Below the pieces are notes generated by a model, which did not search any database, had not been told where the DNA came from, and worked only from the letters and a program-made list of their open reading frames with translations. 64,000 bases of DNA from Progne subis subis (lineage: Eukaryota > Chordata > Aves > Passeriformes > Hirundinidae), in contig JAKJHU010001068.1 in assembly GCA_022316685.1 (NCBI GenBank), positions 1-64,000 of the forward strand. The letters are read 5' to 3'. Positions 44,877 to 56,672 of this stretch are shown one piece after another; the first letter of the stretch is position 1; the number at the start of each line of letters is the position of its first letter. The translations under genes and the position numbers were made by a program.

Positions 44877-46814
44877 ATGCTGTTTGAACTCATGTCTCTT
44901 GGGGTGGGGGCCTTGATGTGTTTTGGATCCTTAGGCTTCTTTGAGGTCTTAATACCTTTGTGGTCCTTAGGTTTATTTGCATATCCAGAGATAGCCCCAA
45001 TATTGTCATTAATACACAGTTTTTACAGTAGAGGGACGCGGATTAGAGTAGCTATTGGCCTTGGCTTAATGATAATAATTTGTAGGAAGTTTATAAAGGT
45101 GCTGAGGTCTGTTCCTTCTATGTATGGGTCATGGTTATGGTTATTCACCCTGTTTGTGGGAGGAGGAGCAGAGGATGAAGCGTTGCAGTCTTTTGTTTCC
45201 TTCTCCTCTAAATCGGTTAAATCATTTCTGGAGAATGTTGAGTTTCCCCTGAGTGTTAAAGAGACCATCTTTCTGGTATGTCATCTGGTAAGCCTCCTCT
45301 ATACAGTCTGCAGCTTCTCTAAAATATGGGCTGAGATTTCTAGAGGGGCTGATGAAACTCCTGACCCAGGCAGAGGAAATCCTGAGTGGTGTGGAGAATG
45401 GGAGGATATGGGCCAACTCCTCAAGGAATTCTCTGACCCTGTAGTCTGGGATTTTCCACGGGAACAAATTCAGAATCCAGTGGAGCTGGGGAAATACCTG
45501 AAAGAGAGGTACCATGATGGCTCTAAGGGGGAGAAGGTCGCTGCAGTAAGCTGGGCCCTGGCATATGCTTATCGCACATTGCTAGAGACTGTAGGGCAGC
45601 AGACAGAGGCAGGGGGGAAGGGATACAAATGAACAGCTACCCCAGTCACTCAGGCTGCCGCCAACACCCCAGTTATGAATCCAGCAGCTAAACCAGACAG
45701 TAAACCTAAGCCCCTGGCAGTTGCTCCAGCAAAGAAGCACACACATAAAACCGATCGACCAGTGGACGATGATGACCCAAGAGAAGGACCTTCACCAAAA
45801 TCAGAAGCCAAATCTTCCAGCACAGGATCAGAAGCCAATATTGACTCCTTTTCCCTGAAGGACCTTCGAGGCCTAAGAAAAGATTACCGGCGACAACCTG
45901 ATGAATCTATAATTAGTTGGTTAGTCCGTCTTTGGGATGCCGCAGGTGAGGCTACAATTCTGGATGGCACTGAAGCGAGGCATCTGGGATCCCTGTCACA
46001 TGATCCAGTCATCGACCAGGAGATGATGAGAGAGGCTAGTCCTTGCAGTCTCTGGATACGGGTCCTAGGAAGCGTGGCAGAAAGATACTTATGTGCAGAT
46101 GATCTCTATATGCAGCAAACCCCATGGAAGACCATAGAACAAGGGATTCAACGCTTGAGAGAAATGGCAGTGGCAGAGATGGTTTTCTCAGATGACATAA
46201 ACATTAGGAACCCAGACTTGGTATCATGTACATCTGTGATGTGGCGAAAACTTATACGACTCGGGCCATTAGAATACGCTTCTGCTTTAGCCGTAATGAA
46301 GCGGGAGGACATGGAGGAAACTGTGCTTGATATGGCGAAGAAGCTCCGAGCATATGCAGATGCTGTGCATGGCCCAACACACGCCAGAATCGCAGCTGTG
46401 GAAACACGTCTACAGAAACTAGAGGATAAGATAGATAAGAATCATAAGAAACTCAGGGAGGAGATTAGAGAGGACCTTCTCCAAATCTCAGCAGTGCAGA
46501 TCAGAGGTTCTGGTACCCAACATAGACGCTCCCCGGGTAGGGAGAGAGGGTACACTCCACGCGCTGAGCTGTGGTTCTTCCTGCGGGATTGCGGAGAAAA
46601 TATGAACAGATGGGATAGAAAATCTATGGCTGCCCTGGCACAACGGGTGCGTGAATTGAAGGAAGTCAAGACTCAAAGAGGGAGTTTCACCAAAAGGGAA
46701 GCGGCTCCAGTTGCCCGTAGCCGAACTGCCAGGTATGACGATGATGACATGTCCGACCCCCTTGAAGGAACCTCTAAGGCATATGCTCAAGGAAAGAAAG
46801 ATAACCAGGCTTAG
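44877..46814 (+). pseudogene. gag: ERVL gag with hydrophobic N-terminus, one internal TGA
   Basis: A single frame runs from the ATG at 44877 to the TAG at 46812-46814, broken only by a TGA at 45630-45632. The first 100 residues hold three to four hydrophobic segments (residues about 5-35, 50-70 and 80-97), so the N-terminus looks membrane-embedded, not a soluble myristoylated matrix. A WxFPREQ...YHDG-type globular part precedes the stop. After it come an acidic/basic linker, a helical capsid-like region (about 45850-46350), a coiled coil (ETRLQKLEDKIDKNHKKLREE) and a basic tail without a CCHC knuckle. Lack of a zinc knuckle is known for some spuma/ERVL-type Gag proteins. Confidence 0.8.
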
Positions 46815-47400
46815 AGGGGCCCTGCCTCTAGCCAGGTAGAGGCTAGGGAAAACCGTGTATTTTGGACTGTGTGGATTCGTTGGCCTGGCACATCAGAACC
46901 ACAAAGATATGAGGCCTTGGTTGATACTGGTGCGCAGTGCACATTAATGCCATCAAGACAGGTAGGGGCAGAATCTGTCTCTATTGCTGGTGTGACGGGG
47001 GGATCACAGGATTTTACTGTGGTAGAAGCAGATGTGAGCCTAACTGGAAAGGAGTGGGAGAAACACCCTATTGTGACTGGCCCAGAGGCCCCATGTATTT
47101 TGGGCATAGACTTCCTCCGAAGCGGGTATTTCAAAGACCCGAAAGGACTCAGGTGGGCATTCGGGATAGCGGCTGTAGTAACAGAGGGCATCCGGCAATT
47201 GAACACCTTGCCTGGACTGTCCAAGAATCCTTCTGCAGTAGGACTCTTGAAAGTACAAGAACAACGGGTACCAATTGCCACTTCTATAGTACACCGCCGA
47301 CAGTATAGAACCACTCGAGATGCTGTGATTCCCATTCATAAGATGATTCAAGAGCTGGAGAGCCAAGGGGTGGTTAGTAAAAACCCACTCACCCTTCAAC
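46815..47400 (+). pseudogene. pro: ERVL protease and start of RT
   Basis: Open in the same frame as gag immediately after its TAG, so protease/polymerase would be made by stop-codon readthrough. The motif LVDTGAQ gives the catalytic Asp at 46923-46925, and the flap and ILGIDFL follow. The frame is lost at an A5 run near 47378-47382, just before the first RT block. Confidence 0.85.
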
Positions 47401-48411
47401 AGCCCCATTTGGCCTGTGCGCAAATCTGAAGGAGAATGGAGATTGACTGTGGACTACCGTGCATTGAATGAGGTGACACCACCACTGAGTGCTGCTGTGC
47501 CAGACATGTTGGAGCTCCAGTATGAGCTGGAGTCCAAGGCAGCAAAATGGTATGCCACAGTTGATATTGCCAATGCATTTTTCTCCATTCCTTTGGCAGC
47601 AGAATGCAGGCCTCAGTTTGCCTTCACATGGAGGGGCGTGCAGTACACCTGGAACCGACTGCCCCAGGGGTGGAAGCACAGTCCTACCATCTGCCATGGA
47701 CTGATCCAAGCTGCACTGGAAAAGGGTGAGGCTCCGGAGCACCTACAGTATATCGATGACATCATTGTGTGGGGGAACACGGCAATGGAAGTCTTTGAGA
47801 AAGGAGAGAAGATCATCCAAATTCTCCTGAAAGCTGGTTTTGCCATCAAGCAGAGCAAGGTCAAGGGACCTGCCCGAGAGATCCAGTTCCTGGGAGTAAA
47901 GTGGCAAGATGGACGGCGGCAGATTCCTACTGATGTCATCAACAAGATCACAGCGATGTCTCCACCAACCAATAAGAAGGAGACACAAGCTTTCCTAGGT
48001 GCTATAGGTTTCTGGAGGATGCATATTCCCGAGTATAGTCAAATTGTGAGCCCTCTTTACCTGGTCACCCGAAAAAAGAATGATTTCCACTGGGGCCCTG
48101 AGCAGCAACAAACCTTTGCCCAGATCAAGGAGGAGATCGCTCATGCAGTAGCCCTTGGCCCAGTCAGGACGGGACCAGATGTGAAGAACGTGCTCTACTC
48201 AGCAGCCAGGAACAATGGCCTGTCCTGGAGCCTTTGGCAGAAGGTGCCTGGTGAGACTCGAGGCCGACCACTAGGATTTTGGAGTCGAAGCTACAGAGGG
48301 TCTGAAGCCAATTACACCCCAACTGAGAAGGAAATCTTAGCTGCCTATGAAGGAGTTCAAGCCACCTCGGAGGTGATTGGTACAGAGGCGCAACTCCTCC
48401 TGGCACCCTGA
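47401..48411 (+). pseudogene. pol: ERVL reverse transcriptase
   Basis: Fingers (WRLTVDYRALNEVTPP), palm (VDIANAFFSIPL), LPQGWKHSP and the catalytic YIDD at 47749-47760, then the thumb and connection (FLGAIGFWRMHIPEYS). A TGA at 48409-48411 stops the frame; the same frame reopens at once and continues into RNase H. Confidence 0.92.
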
Positions 48412-49788
48412 CTGCCTGTGCTGGGGTGGATGTTCAAAGGGGAGGTTCCCTCCACCCATCATGCCACTGATGCCACATGGAGCAAGTGGATTGCTCTTAT
48501 TACGCAGCGCGCCCGTATGGGTAAACTGAATCGCCCTGGGATTTTGGAAATAATTACCAATTGGCCTGAGGGTGAAAATTTTGGCCTCACAGATGAAGAA
48601 CAAGAGCAAGTGACACGTGCAGAAGAGGCTCCACCATACAACCAATTGCCAGCAGAGGAGACGCATTATGCCCTTTTCACTGACGGTTCCTGTCGTATTG
48701 TAGGGATGAACCGGAAGTGGAAAGCAGCTGTATGGAGCCCCACACGACAGGTTGCAGAAGCCACTGAAGGAGAAGGTGGATCAAGTCAACTTGCAGAACT
48801 CAAGGCTGTTCAATTGGCCTTGGATATTGCTGAAAGAGAGGGGTGGCCGAGGCTCTACCTCTATACTGATTCGTGGATGGTAGCCAATGCTCTGTGGGGA
48901 TGGCTGAAGAGGTGGAAAGAGGCTAATTGGCAGCGTGGAGGGAAACCAATTTGGGCTGCTGAGGAGTGGAAAGACATTGCTACCAGGGTAGGGAGACTAC
49001 CTGTGAAAGTCCGCCACGTAGATGCCCACATCCCCAAGAGCAGAGCTAATGAAGAGCATCGAAACAACGAGCAGGTAGATCGGGCAGCAAAAATAGAAGT
49101 GTCAAAGATAGACTTAGATTGGGAACACAAGGGAGAGTTGTTCCTAGCTCGATGGGCCCATGATGCCTCAGGTCACCAGGGCAGAGATGCCACCTATAAG
49201 TGGGCACGAGACCAAGGGGTGGATCTAACCATGGACAGTATTTCTCACGTTATCCATGACTGTGAGATGTGTGCTGCCATCAAACAGGCCAAGCGGGTGA
49301 AGCCGCTATGGTATGGCGGGCGATGGTCCAAGTATAAGTATGGGGAAGCCTGGCAGATTGACTACATCACCCTTCCCCAAACCCGCCAAGGCAAGCGCTA
49401 CGTGCTCACAATGGTGGAAGCCACCACGGGGTGGCTGGAGACCTACCCTGTGCCTCACGCTACTGCCCGGAACACCATCCTGGGCCTAGAGAAGCAAGTC
49501 CTGTGGAGACATGGTACCCCTGAGAGGATTGAGTCAGACAACGGGACTCATTTCAAGAACAGCCTTATTAACACCTGGGCTAGGGAACATGGCATTGAGT
49601 GGGTGTACCATATTCCCTACCATGCACCTGCTGCAGGCAAAGTTGAGAGGCACAATGCATTGTTAAAAACCCAGTTGAAAGCATTGGGGGGGGGGATCTT
49701 TCAAGAATTGGGAGCAGCACTTAGCAAAGGCCACCTGGTTGCTCAACACCCGAGGCTCCACCAACCGAGCAGGACCCGCCCAGGCTGA
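48412..49788 (+). pseudogene. pol: ERVL RNase H and integrase
   Basis: RNase H: FTDGSC, a catalytic Glu (LAELKAVQ), YTDSW and a C-terminal HVDAH. Integrase: zinc module H-x3-H...C-x2-C (WAHDASGHQG...CEMCAAIK), then IDYI, ESDNGTHF and GKVERHNALL holding the D, D, E triad at about 49358, 49539 and 49643. The frame is lost at a G9 run (49685-49693). Confidence 0.92.
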
Positions 49789-49996
49789 GCCTCTGCATAC
49801 AACAGATGGAGATAAAGTCCCAGTGGTGCATGTCAGAGGTCTGTTAGGAAAGACAGTGTGGATCAGGTCTGCCTCAAATACAGACAAACCCATTCGTGGG
49901 GTTGTCTTTGCTCAGGGACCAGGTTGCACATGGTGGATAATGCAGAAAGATGGAACAACTCGATGTGTACCTCAGGGAGATCTGATTGTTGGGTGA
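49739..49996 (+). pseudogene. pol: ERVL integrase C-terminal domain
   Basis: Continues pol in the frame shifted by the G9 run. KVPVVHVRGLLGKTVWI and GTTRCVPQGDLIVG give the beta-barrel C-terminal domain, and the natural stop is at 49994-49996. The remaining 330 bp before the LTR has no env-like frame. Confidence 0.85.
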
Positions 49997-50315
49997 GAAT
50001 AATTTGTAAACATCACTGTTTGCTGAATGCTATTGCCATTGTCTGTACATTAAACCATGCAGAATGAAATAGAAGGAAACGTGTAAGTGAGAGGGTATGT
50101 GTTAAGTGTTGAAGGTATGAGCAAGTGTTGAAGGTATGAGTAAGTGAGAGAGGAATCCTGCTGCCCTGCAGCCTGGGGCCTGGATTCAGTGGCTCAGTGT
50201 GGAACATGACAGGAGCATGACAGGTATTGCTTGTATTGTTTTTTTTATGGGAAGAATAGATGGAAGTTTTATGTGGAATATACATTGGTTCTGTCTGTAA
50301 GTCAACGATATGGGG

Positions 50316-50330
50316 ATAAGGGGTGGAAGA
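50316..50330 (+). promoter_or_regulatory. Polypurine tract of the ERVL provirus
   Basis: The purine-rich run ATAAGGGGTGGAAGA lies directly before the 3' LTR. Confidence 0.75.
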
Positions 50331-50989
50331 TGTCCTGGGGTGACTGTGTATCCCCAATCGTCTGTTGGGTGCAGGGAGGAGGGCAAGCGCGGTTTGTTTT
50401 TCCCCAGGAAAACTCTGCTCATCCGAGTGACCTTGAAGCGGGGGAGCTGGAACTCGGCGAGACTGAAGAAGCTCTGTTGTTTTTCTCGGGCAGTTAGTTT
50501 AGTTTAGTGCTAGCATAGTGTTAGATGCTGTAGAATAGCTGAAGCTTTTTGCTTTTTTTGCTTTCTTCTTTTTTTCTTTTTTTCTTTCCTTTTTTTTTTT
50601 CTTTTTTTTTTTGCCCTCTCCTCGGAACTGTTCCAACCTCTCCGGACTGAGGACCTGGGGAAGCACCGGGGGGCCTCCACAGGGGACCCACCCAACCGAG
50701 ACCACCAAGACCAGCCCTGCACATCTTTTTTTTTCCAACGTCAGCGGAGAGAGAGTGGTGGAGCACACTGACAATCTTCAAGAGGAGAGACTTTCTTTAA
50801 GTTTGTTATCCCTCCGTAAGCGGCACGAAGCTCTTGTCATCGGGTATTGTGCTGGGAGTGCTTTGCCTGTGTAATAAACAGGTTTTTTCCACTTCTCTCT
50901 GAGGAAGTTTTTTTCCTGAACCGGTTGGGGGAGGGGAGAGGGGGGGCCCTTGGGAGGATTTCTCCCAAAATCTGCCTGAAACCACCACA
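50331..50989 (+). repeat. 3' LTR of the ERVL provirus
   Basis: 659 bp, nearly identical to 44155-44811, with an intact AATAAA (50873-50878). Followed by the target duplication TGGAG. Confidence 0.95.
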
Positions 50990-51785
50990 TGGAGTCAGTA
51001 AAGCAAGAGTGAAAAGCCTATTGGGACAGAGGGTTGAAGAGTTGGTTGCTCTATTCTTACTTGAGCCATGGAAATGAACTCTATATTTAGGTCATTCTTT
51101 TAAATCATGGGAAGATATTCATTTGGGGAGATGATTGTTTTAAATTGTGTGTAGATTTAAGCGAAGGTGTTTGTGATGAACTAAGTAATATCCTATAAGA
51201 TGCTTGAACAGACATAATGATAAGAAGCCCCCTTGCGCCAGTGAAGAAGTGAGAAGATATCTCTGTACCTTGAGGTGAAGAATCCTGTACTTTGGAGTTA
51301 TTCATCTTTAAAAGGTGACATCCCCAGTATGCAAAAGTCTAAGACCCATGACCCATAAGCAGCTTGGGAAACTGCTCCTGGGAGGGTCACAAAAGCAGGT
51401 TTCTCCAGGCGGTTGTTTTTGTTACAGTTTAAAACCAGTTTAAAAAGAGAACTGTTCTAAGTTGCCAGTGGGATCCATGACTCTAAAAGATACTCTTCTC
51501 CTAATGAATTGATGAAAGACTATTGTCAGATAGTGAAACTGACTGAAAATTACAAGTTTTGTCTCTTTATGTTGTTTTGTAAGAAAGTGAACAGTTTGCA
51601 AGGGGAGGGAAAAGTGTTTTTGAAGTTTCATTCCATTTTAGGTTTTTGTCCCAACTTTCTTTGTTTTTCTATTTTTTTAGTGTATGTTAATTTTAAGGTT
51701 GAGCCTGTTTTGTTTTTCTCCTAGTCTCTCTCCCACAAAAAGAGTAAGTACCAAGACCAAAATTTAGTGAACGTGAAACCACTAT
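50990..51785 (+). mobile_element. Family A LTR copy 2, right piece
   Basis: Continues 43849-44154 after the nested provirus and matches 10131-10920 of copy 1 to its end (GTGAAACCACTA). It differs from copy 1 by scattered changes, including loss of part of the AATAAA region near 51685. Confidence 0.88.
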
Positions 51786-51825
51786 ATTAATTGGTGTTTC
51801 TGCCTGGTTTGAAATTAAAACTATG

Positions 51826-52030
51826 GCAGGGTGTTCAGCTGGGGCAGGGTCTGGATGGGAAACCACACAAGGGGCAGCTGAGGGCACTTGGTGTGTTCAG
51901 CTGGGGCAGGGAAGACTGAGGTCAGAGCTCCCCAGGTTCTGCAGCTCCCATCTCTGCTCAGGGATAGGGACAGCACCCAGGGAAATGGCTGGAGCTGGGC
52001 CCAAGGGAGGTCAAGTTCTAGAGAATTTAA
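51826..52030 (+). mobile_element. CR1-derived fragment
   Basis: Contains 'gctgagggcacttggtg', 'gacagcacccagggaaatgg' and 'ctggagctgggcccaaggga', characteristic of passerine CR1 3' regions; diverged, with a short internal repetition of the GTTCAGCTGGGGCAGG phrase. Confidence 0.6.
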
Positions 52031-52134
52031 ACTCTGATGATTAAATTCCAAGTTAAGATGAGTAAATGCATTGGGATCCTTTAGCACTAAATCACAGTGG
52101 TATTGTTTAGATGCTGAAAAGATAAACCAAAAAA

Positions 52135-52518
52135 TCAGTAATTTAGTATTATTTCCAAAATTATTGTAGGTGTCTGACTTAATATCTTTCGACATATACT
52201 TTTTAAGTGTTTTACCCGTGCATTTATAAATTTCTCTTTTGCTTTAAAAACAGCAGAACCAGGTATTTGATATTTAGAATCCTCGTAATTGTTCTTGGAA
52301 TTTTTCTTTGGATGAGGATTTTGGCGTGGATGATACTTTGTGAAACAGTCCCAGGTCTGGATCTCGTTCATCACAGATCTTGAAAAGAATTGTGCCTTGG
52401 CTTCCAAATAGGGCCATGGAATTTTGCAAAGGATGAATTGGAAGTATAAAGTGTATGTATATTTAAATATAGGTTCTTTTAAATATGCAGAGCTTCCATA
52501 AGAATCAGGTTTGTACAT
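52135..52518 (-). other. Unrecognised open frame, 127 codons
   Basis: An open minus-strand stretch in AT-rich sequence, rich in Lys, Asn and aromatic residues. It has no motif, signal or neighbour that gives a function. It may be chance or a decayed exon. Confidence 0.2.
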
Positions 52519-52565
52519 ACTGCATTAATTGTAAGTGTAAATTTAATATCTGTTATAGGCAATGC

Positions 52566-52757
52566 GTCATAGAATAACAGAATCCCAGAATGGTTTGGGT
52601 TGGAAGGGACCTTAAATTCCATCCAGAGCCATGGGTAGCGGCACCTTCCGCTGTCCCAGGCTGCTCCAAGCCCCAGTGTCCAACCTGTCCTGGGGCACTG
52701 CCAGGGGATGCAGGAGCAGCCACAGCTGCTCTGGGCACCCTGTGCCAGGGCCTCACC
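52566..52757 (-). mobile_element. CR1 LINE fragment, antisense
   Basis: Plus strand 'catagaataacagaatccc' then 'gaatggtttgggttggaagg' and 'ctgctctgggcaccctgtgcc' is the reverse complement of a CR1 3' end. Confidence 0.9.
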
Positions 52758-55700
52758 TTTATATTATGCTGTTTTTAAATATACCAGAATCTGCCAAATA
52801 AACTGATTTCCTTGAATTAATTCTGTCCAGATCAGGCATGAATGGAAGCCAGAGTTACTCCTGTATATTTATTTTTTGTAGCTGGCAGATGTTTGTCCTT
52901 GCAGAGTTCGCAGTGGGGTGCTCACCACAGACCCCCCATCTGAAGCTGGGCTTTGGGCAAAGAAGCAGCACAAGGGTGAGGGGGGAGCACGCAGGGTCCT
53001 CCACTGCCTGGTGGTTTTGAGAGGTTTTGAGAGAGGTTTTGAGAGGTTTTGTCTGTCTGATCTCGATGCCTGCAGTCCTGAGAAGGTGTTTATGAGCTGT
53101 GCTCTGTCCTGCTGCACCTCAGAGCTACTCTTGGTGAGCAGGGTGAAGCTCACATGCATTTGTCATGTTCAGGGCCTGTCGCGGGGCTGGAGTGTGGTTA
53201 CTGCAGCCAGTTTGCTTTAGACGTGGTGCTGGGAGTATAATGTGCAGTATTGGGTTGTGTTAAAATAACTGAGCTCATATTAGCAAAGCCTGGCAGTTCA
53301 CCATCTTTTGCCTTGGGCCTGACCTAAATCTCAGGCATTTAGGGACAAGAAATTAAGTCTTGTCTCTGTTCAGACCAAATTCCTGGCCTGTGCTGAGCAC
53401 ACCATTAACGGAGCCAGCAGTGGTCATGTCTTTGCCTGAGACTGTCATAAATTGCATTTATTAATGGCAGATTACATCAACTTCAGCCAAGTCTTTATCA
53501 GCACTTAGGCCAGACACCAGATAAAGAGTTGGCTGCAAGTCTGTGCTCTAATAAAATTGCACGTGAACCTTGAACTCAGTGTTGTGGTTTAAACACTCTA
53601 AGAAATGAGCCAGTAGCTCAGCAGTGTTAAGTGGACACTCCGTGAAGCCCAAGCAAGGCTGCCGTGACACATTTGCTGAGGATCCCACCCTTGGCTCTCC
53701 GTGGGACTGTCCTGGCTCCTGCCCCAGCCCCCAGTGTCCCTGGACAGGCAGGATGAGGATGAGCTGAGCTGGGGCTGCCCAGAGCCCGCACATGTCCCCT
53801 GCACTTGGCTGTGCCTCACACTTTATTCCTCGGGACGAGTTTCCCTTCCCATCTGGCCTGCCATTCCCCCTCAGCAGAGCTGGCCCTTTGCTGCCAGTTG
53901 CACTCCAGGAAATTCCCCACTGCTGGGAAGAGATTCCCTGCTCAGGACATGCAGGGACTGTGCTCCCAAATTAAAGCAAAGTGACTACACACGTATGTCA
54001 TGTTTGTTAGGGGGGCTGGAGCAGCTCTGCCAAAGTCAGGGAGAGCACTGCAGTTTTCCAAAATTGTTTGTTTTGGGTTTTTTTTTACCAAGTCTTTGAA
54101 ATCCTTTTTGACATCTGCTCTTACACTACAATGTAACTGTTCGTTTAGGAAAAGAGACATTTTTCATTATTCATTTCTAAGTTAACAGACACATTTCCAA
54201 GTGCCTGCAATAACTGTGAGGACTTTGCTTTCAGGTGATTTGGCCGTACAGCTGAATCCAACTCCAACAGCGTTTTCTGTTCCGTGTCTGCATTTACCTT
54301 GGTCACAACTGAAACCAGGTTTTTATCAGAGGGCCAGGTTTGGTTTTCATTAAATAAATAGTTTGACTCTGTCTGAATGGGTAACATGAAACTCTGGGAG
54401 GAAATCAGAACCTCGCAGCCCCTCGCATCCCAACTTCATCAGCAGAAACCTCGTGTTTGTCCTTTGTAGGAACAATATCATTGCTTTTCCCTTTCCCATC
54501 CCAGGGATCACACTGAGTTCTTCTTTTACATCCAAGTCAAAAAGGATGTAAACTTTGTGGGATTTTAAAGCAAAAATAATATGCAAGGATATTACAGCAG
54601 AGGGATGGAGCACCGAAAAGCTGACCTCTGTTTCCCCTTGGATGCCAGACTGCATTCCCTGTCTTTGTGTTTCTGGAACAGCAGCTCAGGGCTGGGGCTG
54701 CTCTCTGGCAGCAGGGTGCTGTGAGGGCACTGGGATCCTGTCCTGTCCTGAGTCTCCAGTAATTACTGCAACACCCATCAGTATTTGCACACCAGAGAAA
54801 ACAATTCAGGCACCTATTTTTGATTTTTGCTGTGCTTGACTCCAAAGTTAAGGCTACATCAAACTGATTTTAAAGACTGTAGCACATCTGCAGGTTTAAG
54901 GGATAGATGAAAGCCAGTTTTGTACCCTGAGGAGTAACTCCACAGTCTGAGTTGTTGATGTCATTTAACACAATTGCAGCTCATTGTGATGTTGATATCA
55001 TAGAACATTCACTTTTGTTTTTTCCCTCCCACAAATAAAATGGTACTGTTCAGCTTCTGGAGAAAAGAACTGTCAAAGGTGTTCTTTGGCAGTCATGGAG
55101 GGAGAAGAGTGGGGGAGAAAGATATGTCCTGGAGGGGTGCTCTGGTGGGCTCCAGCATTTAAACAAGCTTCTTAGATACATAGATGGGGCCATTTTCAAT
55201 ATTAAACGGCTCTGTGAAATGATTTTCCTGCAGGGCAGTAGGAAACTGAGAGAACCCCCCTGCCCTGGAACTGAGGGAGTTCTTCCAGAGGCAAAGATAG
55301 TGACTTTAGGAGACTCCCACTGTGGTCAAAGTTTGCCTCTGAGGACTAAGAGGTGAGCTTGTCAGAAATCCCAGAAAATGTCTAGGGAAAAATTTTACGT
55401 GATTTGCTTGTGACTACGTACAAATCTCCAGTGGGAAAAGAGCCTCTCCAGAAGGCTGAGTGTCTTAGGGTGTCTTAGTTCTTCCTAGAACAAGGATTAC
55501 CAATCAAATGCAATTTTAATTTTTTATTTTAGAAGTGTAAAAATAGTCTAAGTTGTCCAGAACCCTAAAACTACTTTGAAAAACATGTAACTCTTGTGGG
55601 AAAATGGAACAAATATTGAGGGAATTCTTTCTATGAAAAATATTCGGAAATCTTGAGAAAAAAAAAAATGAACATAGTAGATGGTCTCAGGAGCTGGCTG

Positions 55701-56547
55701 CAGCCTGCCCAGCCCTGGCTGTGCCCAAACAAGGAGCTCTGCCAGTGCTGGTGGTACCACACAGGCACCAGAGCTGAAGCCCAAAGGTGTGGCTCAAGCC
55801 CATCCTGTCTAGGAGGGGCTCACCTTCACTCCTGGCCTGACACTATCGCCACAACCTTCAGGGACCCAGCGTCCTGTTCTAGTTGGTGGCTGCACATCCA
55901 CAACAGCAAATGGGTAAGTCCGCTGTGGCAGGGATGTTGAAAACTGCCTTGAGGATCCAGGATGACAGGACTCTCCAACTGAAGTCCTTGGCTGGTCATG
56001 TGCAGCTGCAGAGGCGCAACTGTGGAGAGAGGAGTGTCTGAGGCCCCAGCTGCGGTGGCACACAGGGTCCCTCCTACACAGCAGGGCACAGAGCTGGAAC
56101 GGCTCCCCAGCATGGCCAGAGCTGCTGGCACACCTTGGCCCAGCTGCACAGCTGCCCCTTGAGGCCCCGGCGAGCAGGGGATGGCTCTGGGCAGGGGCCC
56201 TGGCCAGGAGTGGGCCCCAGAGCACCTCTGCCTTGCCAGGCCAGGCTGGTGCCCGCTCTTTCTCTTCCCCACCTTGCTTTGCCTCTGCCCACTGCTGCTG
56301 GGGCTGCTCTTGGCCAGGCAGCCTCTGTGGGAGCCAGCACTGGCTGCAGCCCCAGCAGGCTCCTCAGGACGAGGCCCAGTAATTAAGAGCCCAATTAAAG
56401 CACTGGGCAGGAGTGGAACCCTCAGCAGAGTTATTTGGACAAGCAGTGATTATCCTCAACTCCACAGCAGCCTCACAGGGAATGTTCCCTGCCTACAGCA
56501 GACTTTCAAAAGAAGCTGTTTGAGGGAAAAATGAAGAAAACACTAAC
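52758..56547. other. Unassigned, turning GC-rich after 55.6 kb
   Basis: No gene recognised. An 80-codon minus-strand frame (54145-54387) and several GC-rich frames at 55.7-56.4 kb are open but match nothing I know. The latter could include the intracellular part of the gene suggested for the array to the right. Confidence 0.4.
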
Positions 56548-56672
56548 CATTTTCTCTTCCAGCAACAACAGATTCCAACGCAGCACAAAATGATAAGCAC
56601 CAAACAAAGCAGGTCTGCCATAAACTGTATCCAGCAGTGTGTTCCCTGACAGAGACCGTTTACAATGCTCCT
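56548..56672 (-). CDS. Candidate exon encoding a Cys-rich transmembrane helix
   Basis: 125 bp on the minus strand between the acceptor GATTCCCAG and the donor ATG|GTTAGT. One frame is fully open and encodes a hydrophobic helix (ADLLCLVLIILCCVGICCC) followed by the basic stop-transfer WKRK. Cysteines on the cytoplasmic side are typical palmitoylation sites. It lies immediately downstream, in minus-strand sense, of the tandem exon array, so it may give the membrane anchor of a protein whose outer part is encoded there. Family not recognised; that this is a real exon is inference from splice signals and helix quality. Confidence 0.45.

Larger units (their letters stand above)
44155..50989 (+). 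mobile_element. Young ERVL-type provirus nested in a family A LTR
   Basis: 6.8 kb with LTRs of 657 and 659 bp, flanked by the direct repeat TGGAG (44150-44154, 50990-50994). Primer site is tRNA-Lys-like. Genes: gag, pro, RT, RNase H, integrase; no env between integrase and the 3' LTR, as expected of ERVL (class III). Aligning the LTRs by eye gives about six substitutions plus homopolymer length changes, so insertion is recent. Even so the coding part has two TGA stops and two frameshifts. Confidence 0.93.

Noticed and set aside
54145..54387. 80-codon minus-strand frame as an exon
   Set aside because: No splice borders of quality and no family resemblance.
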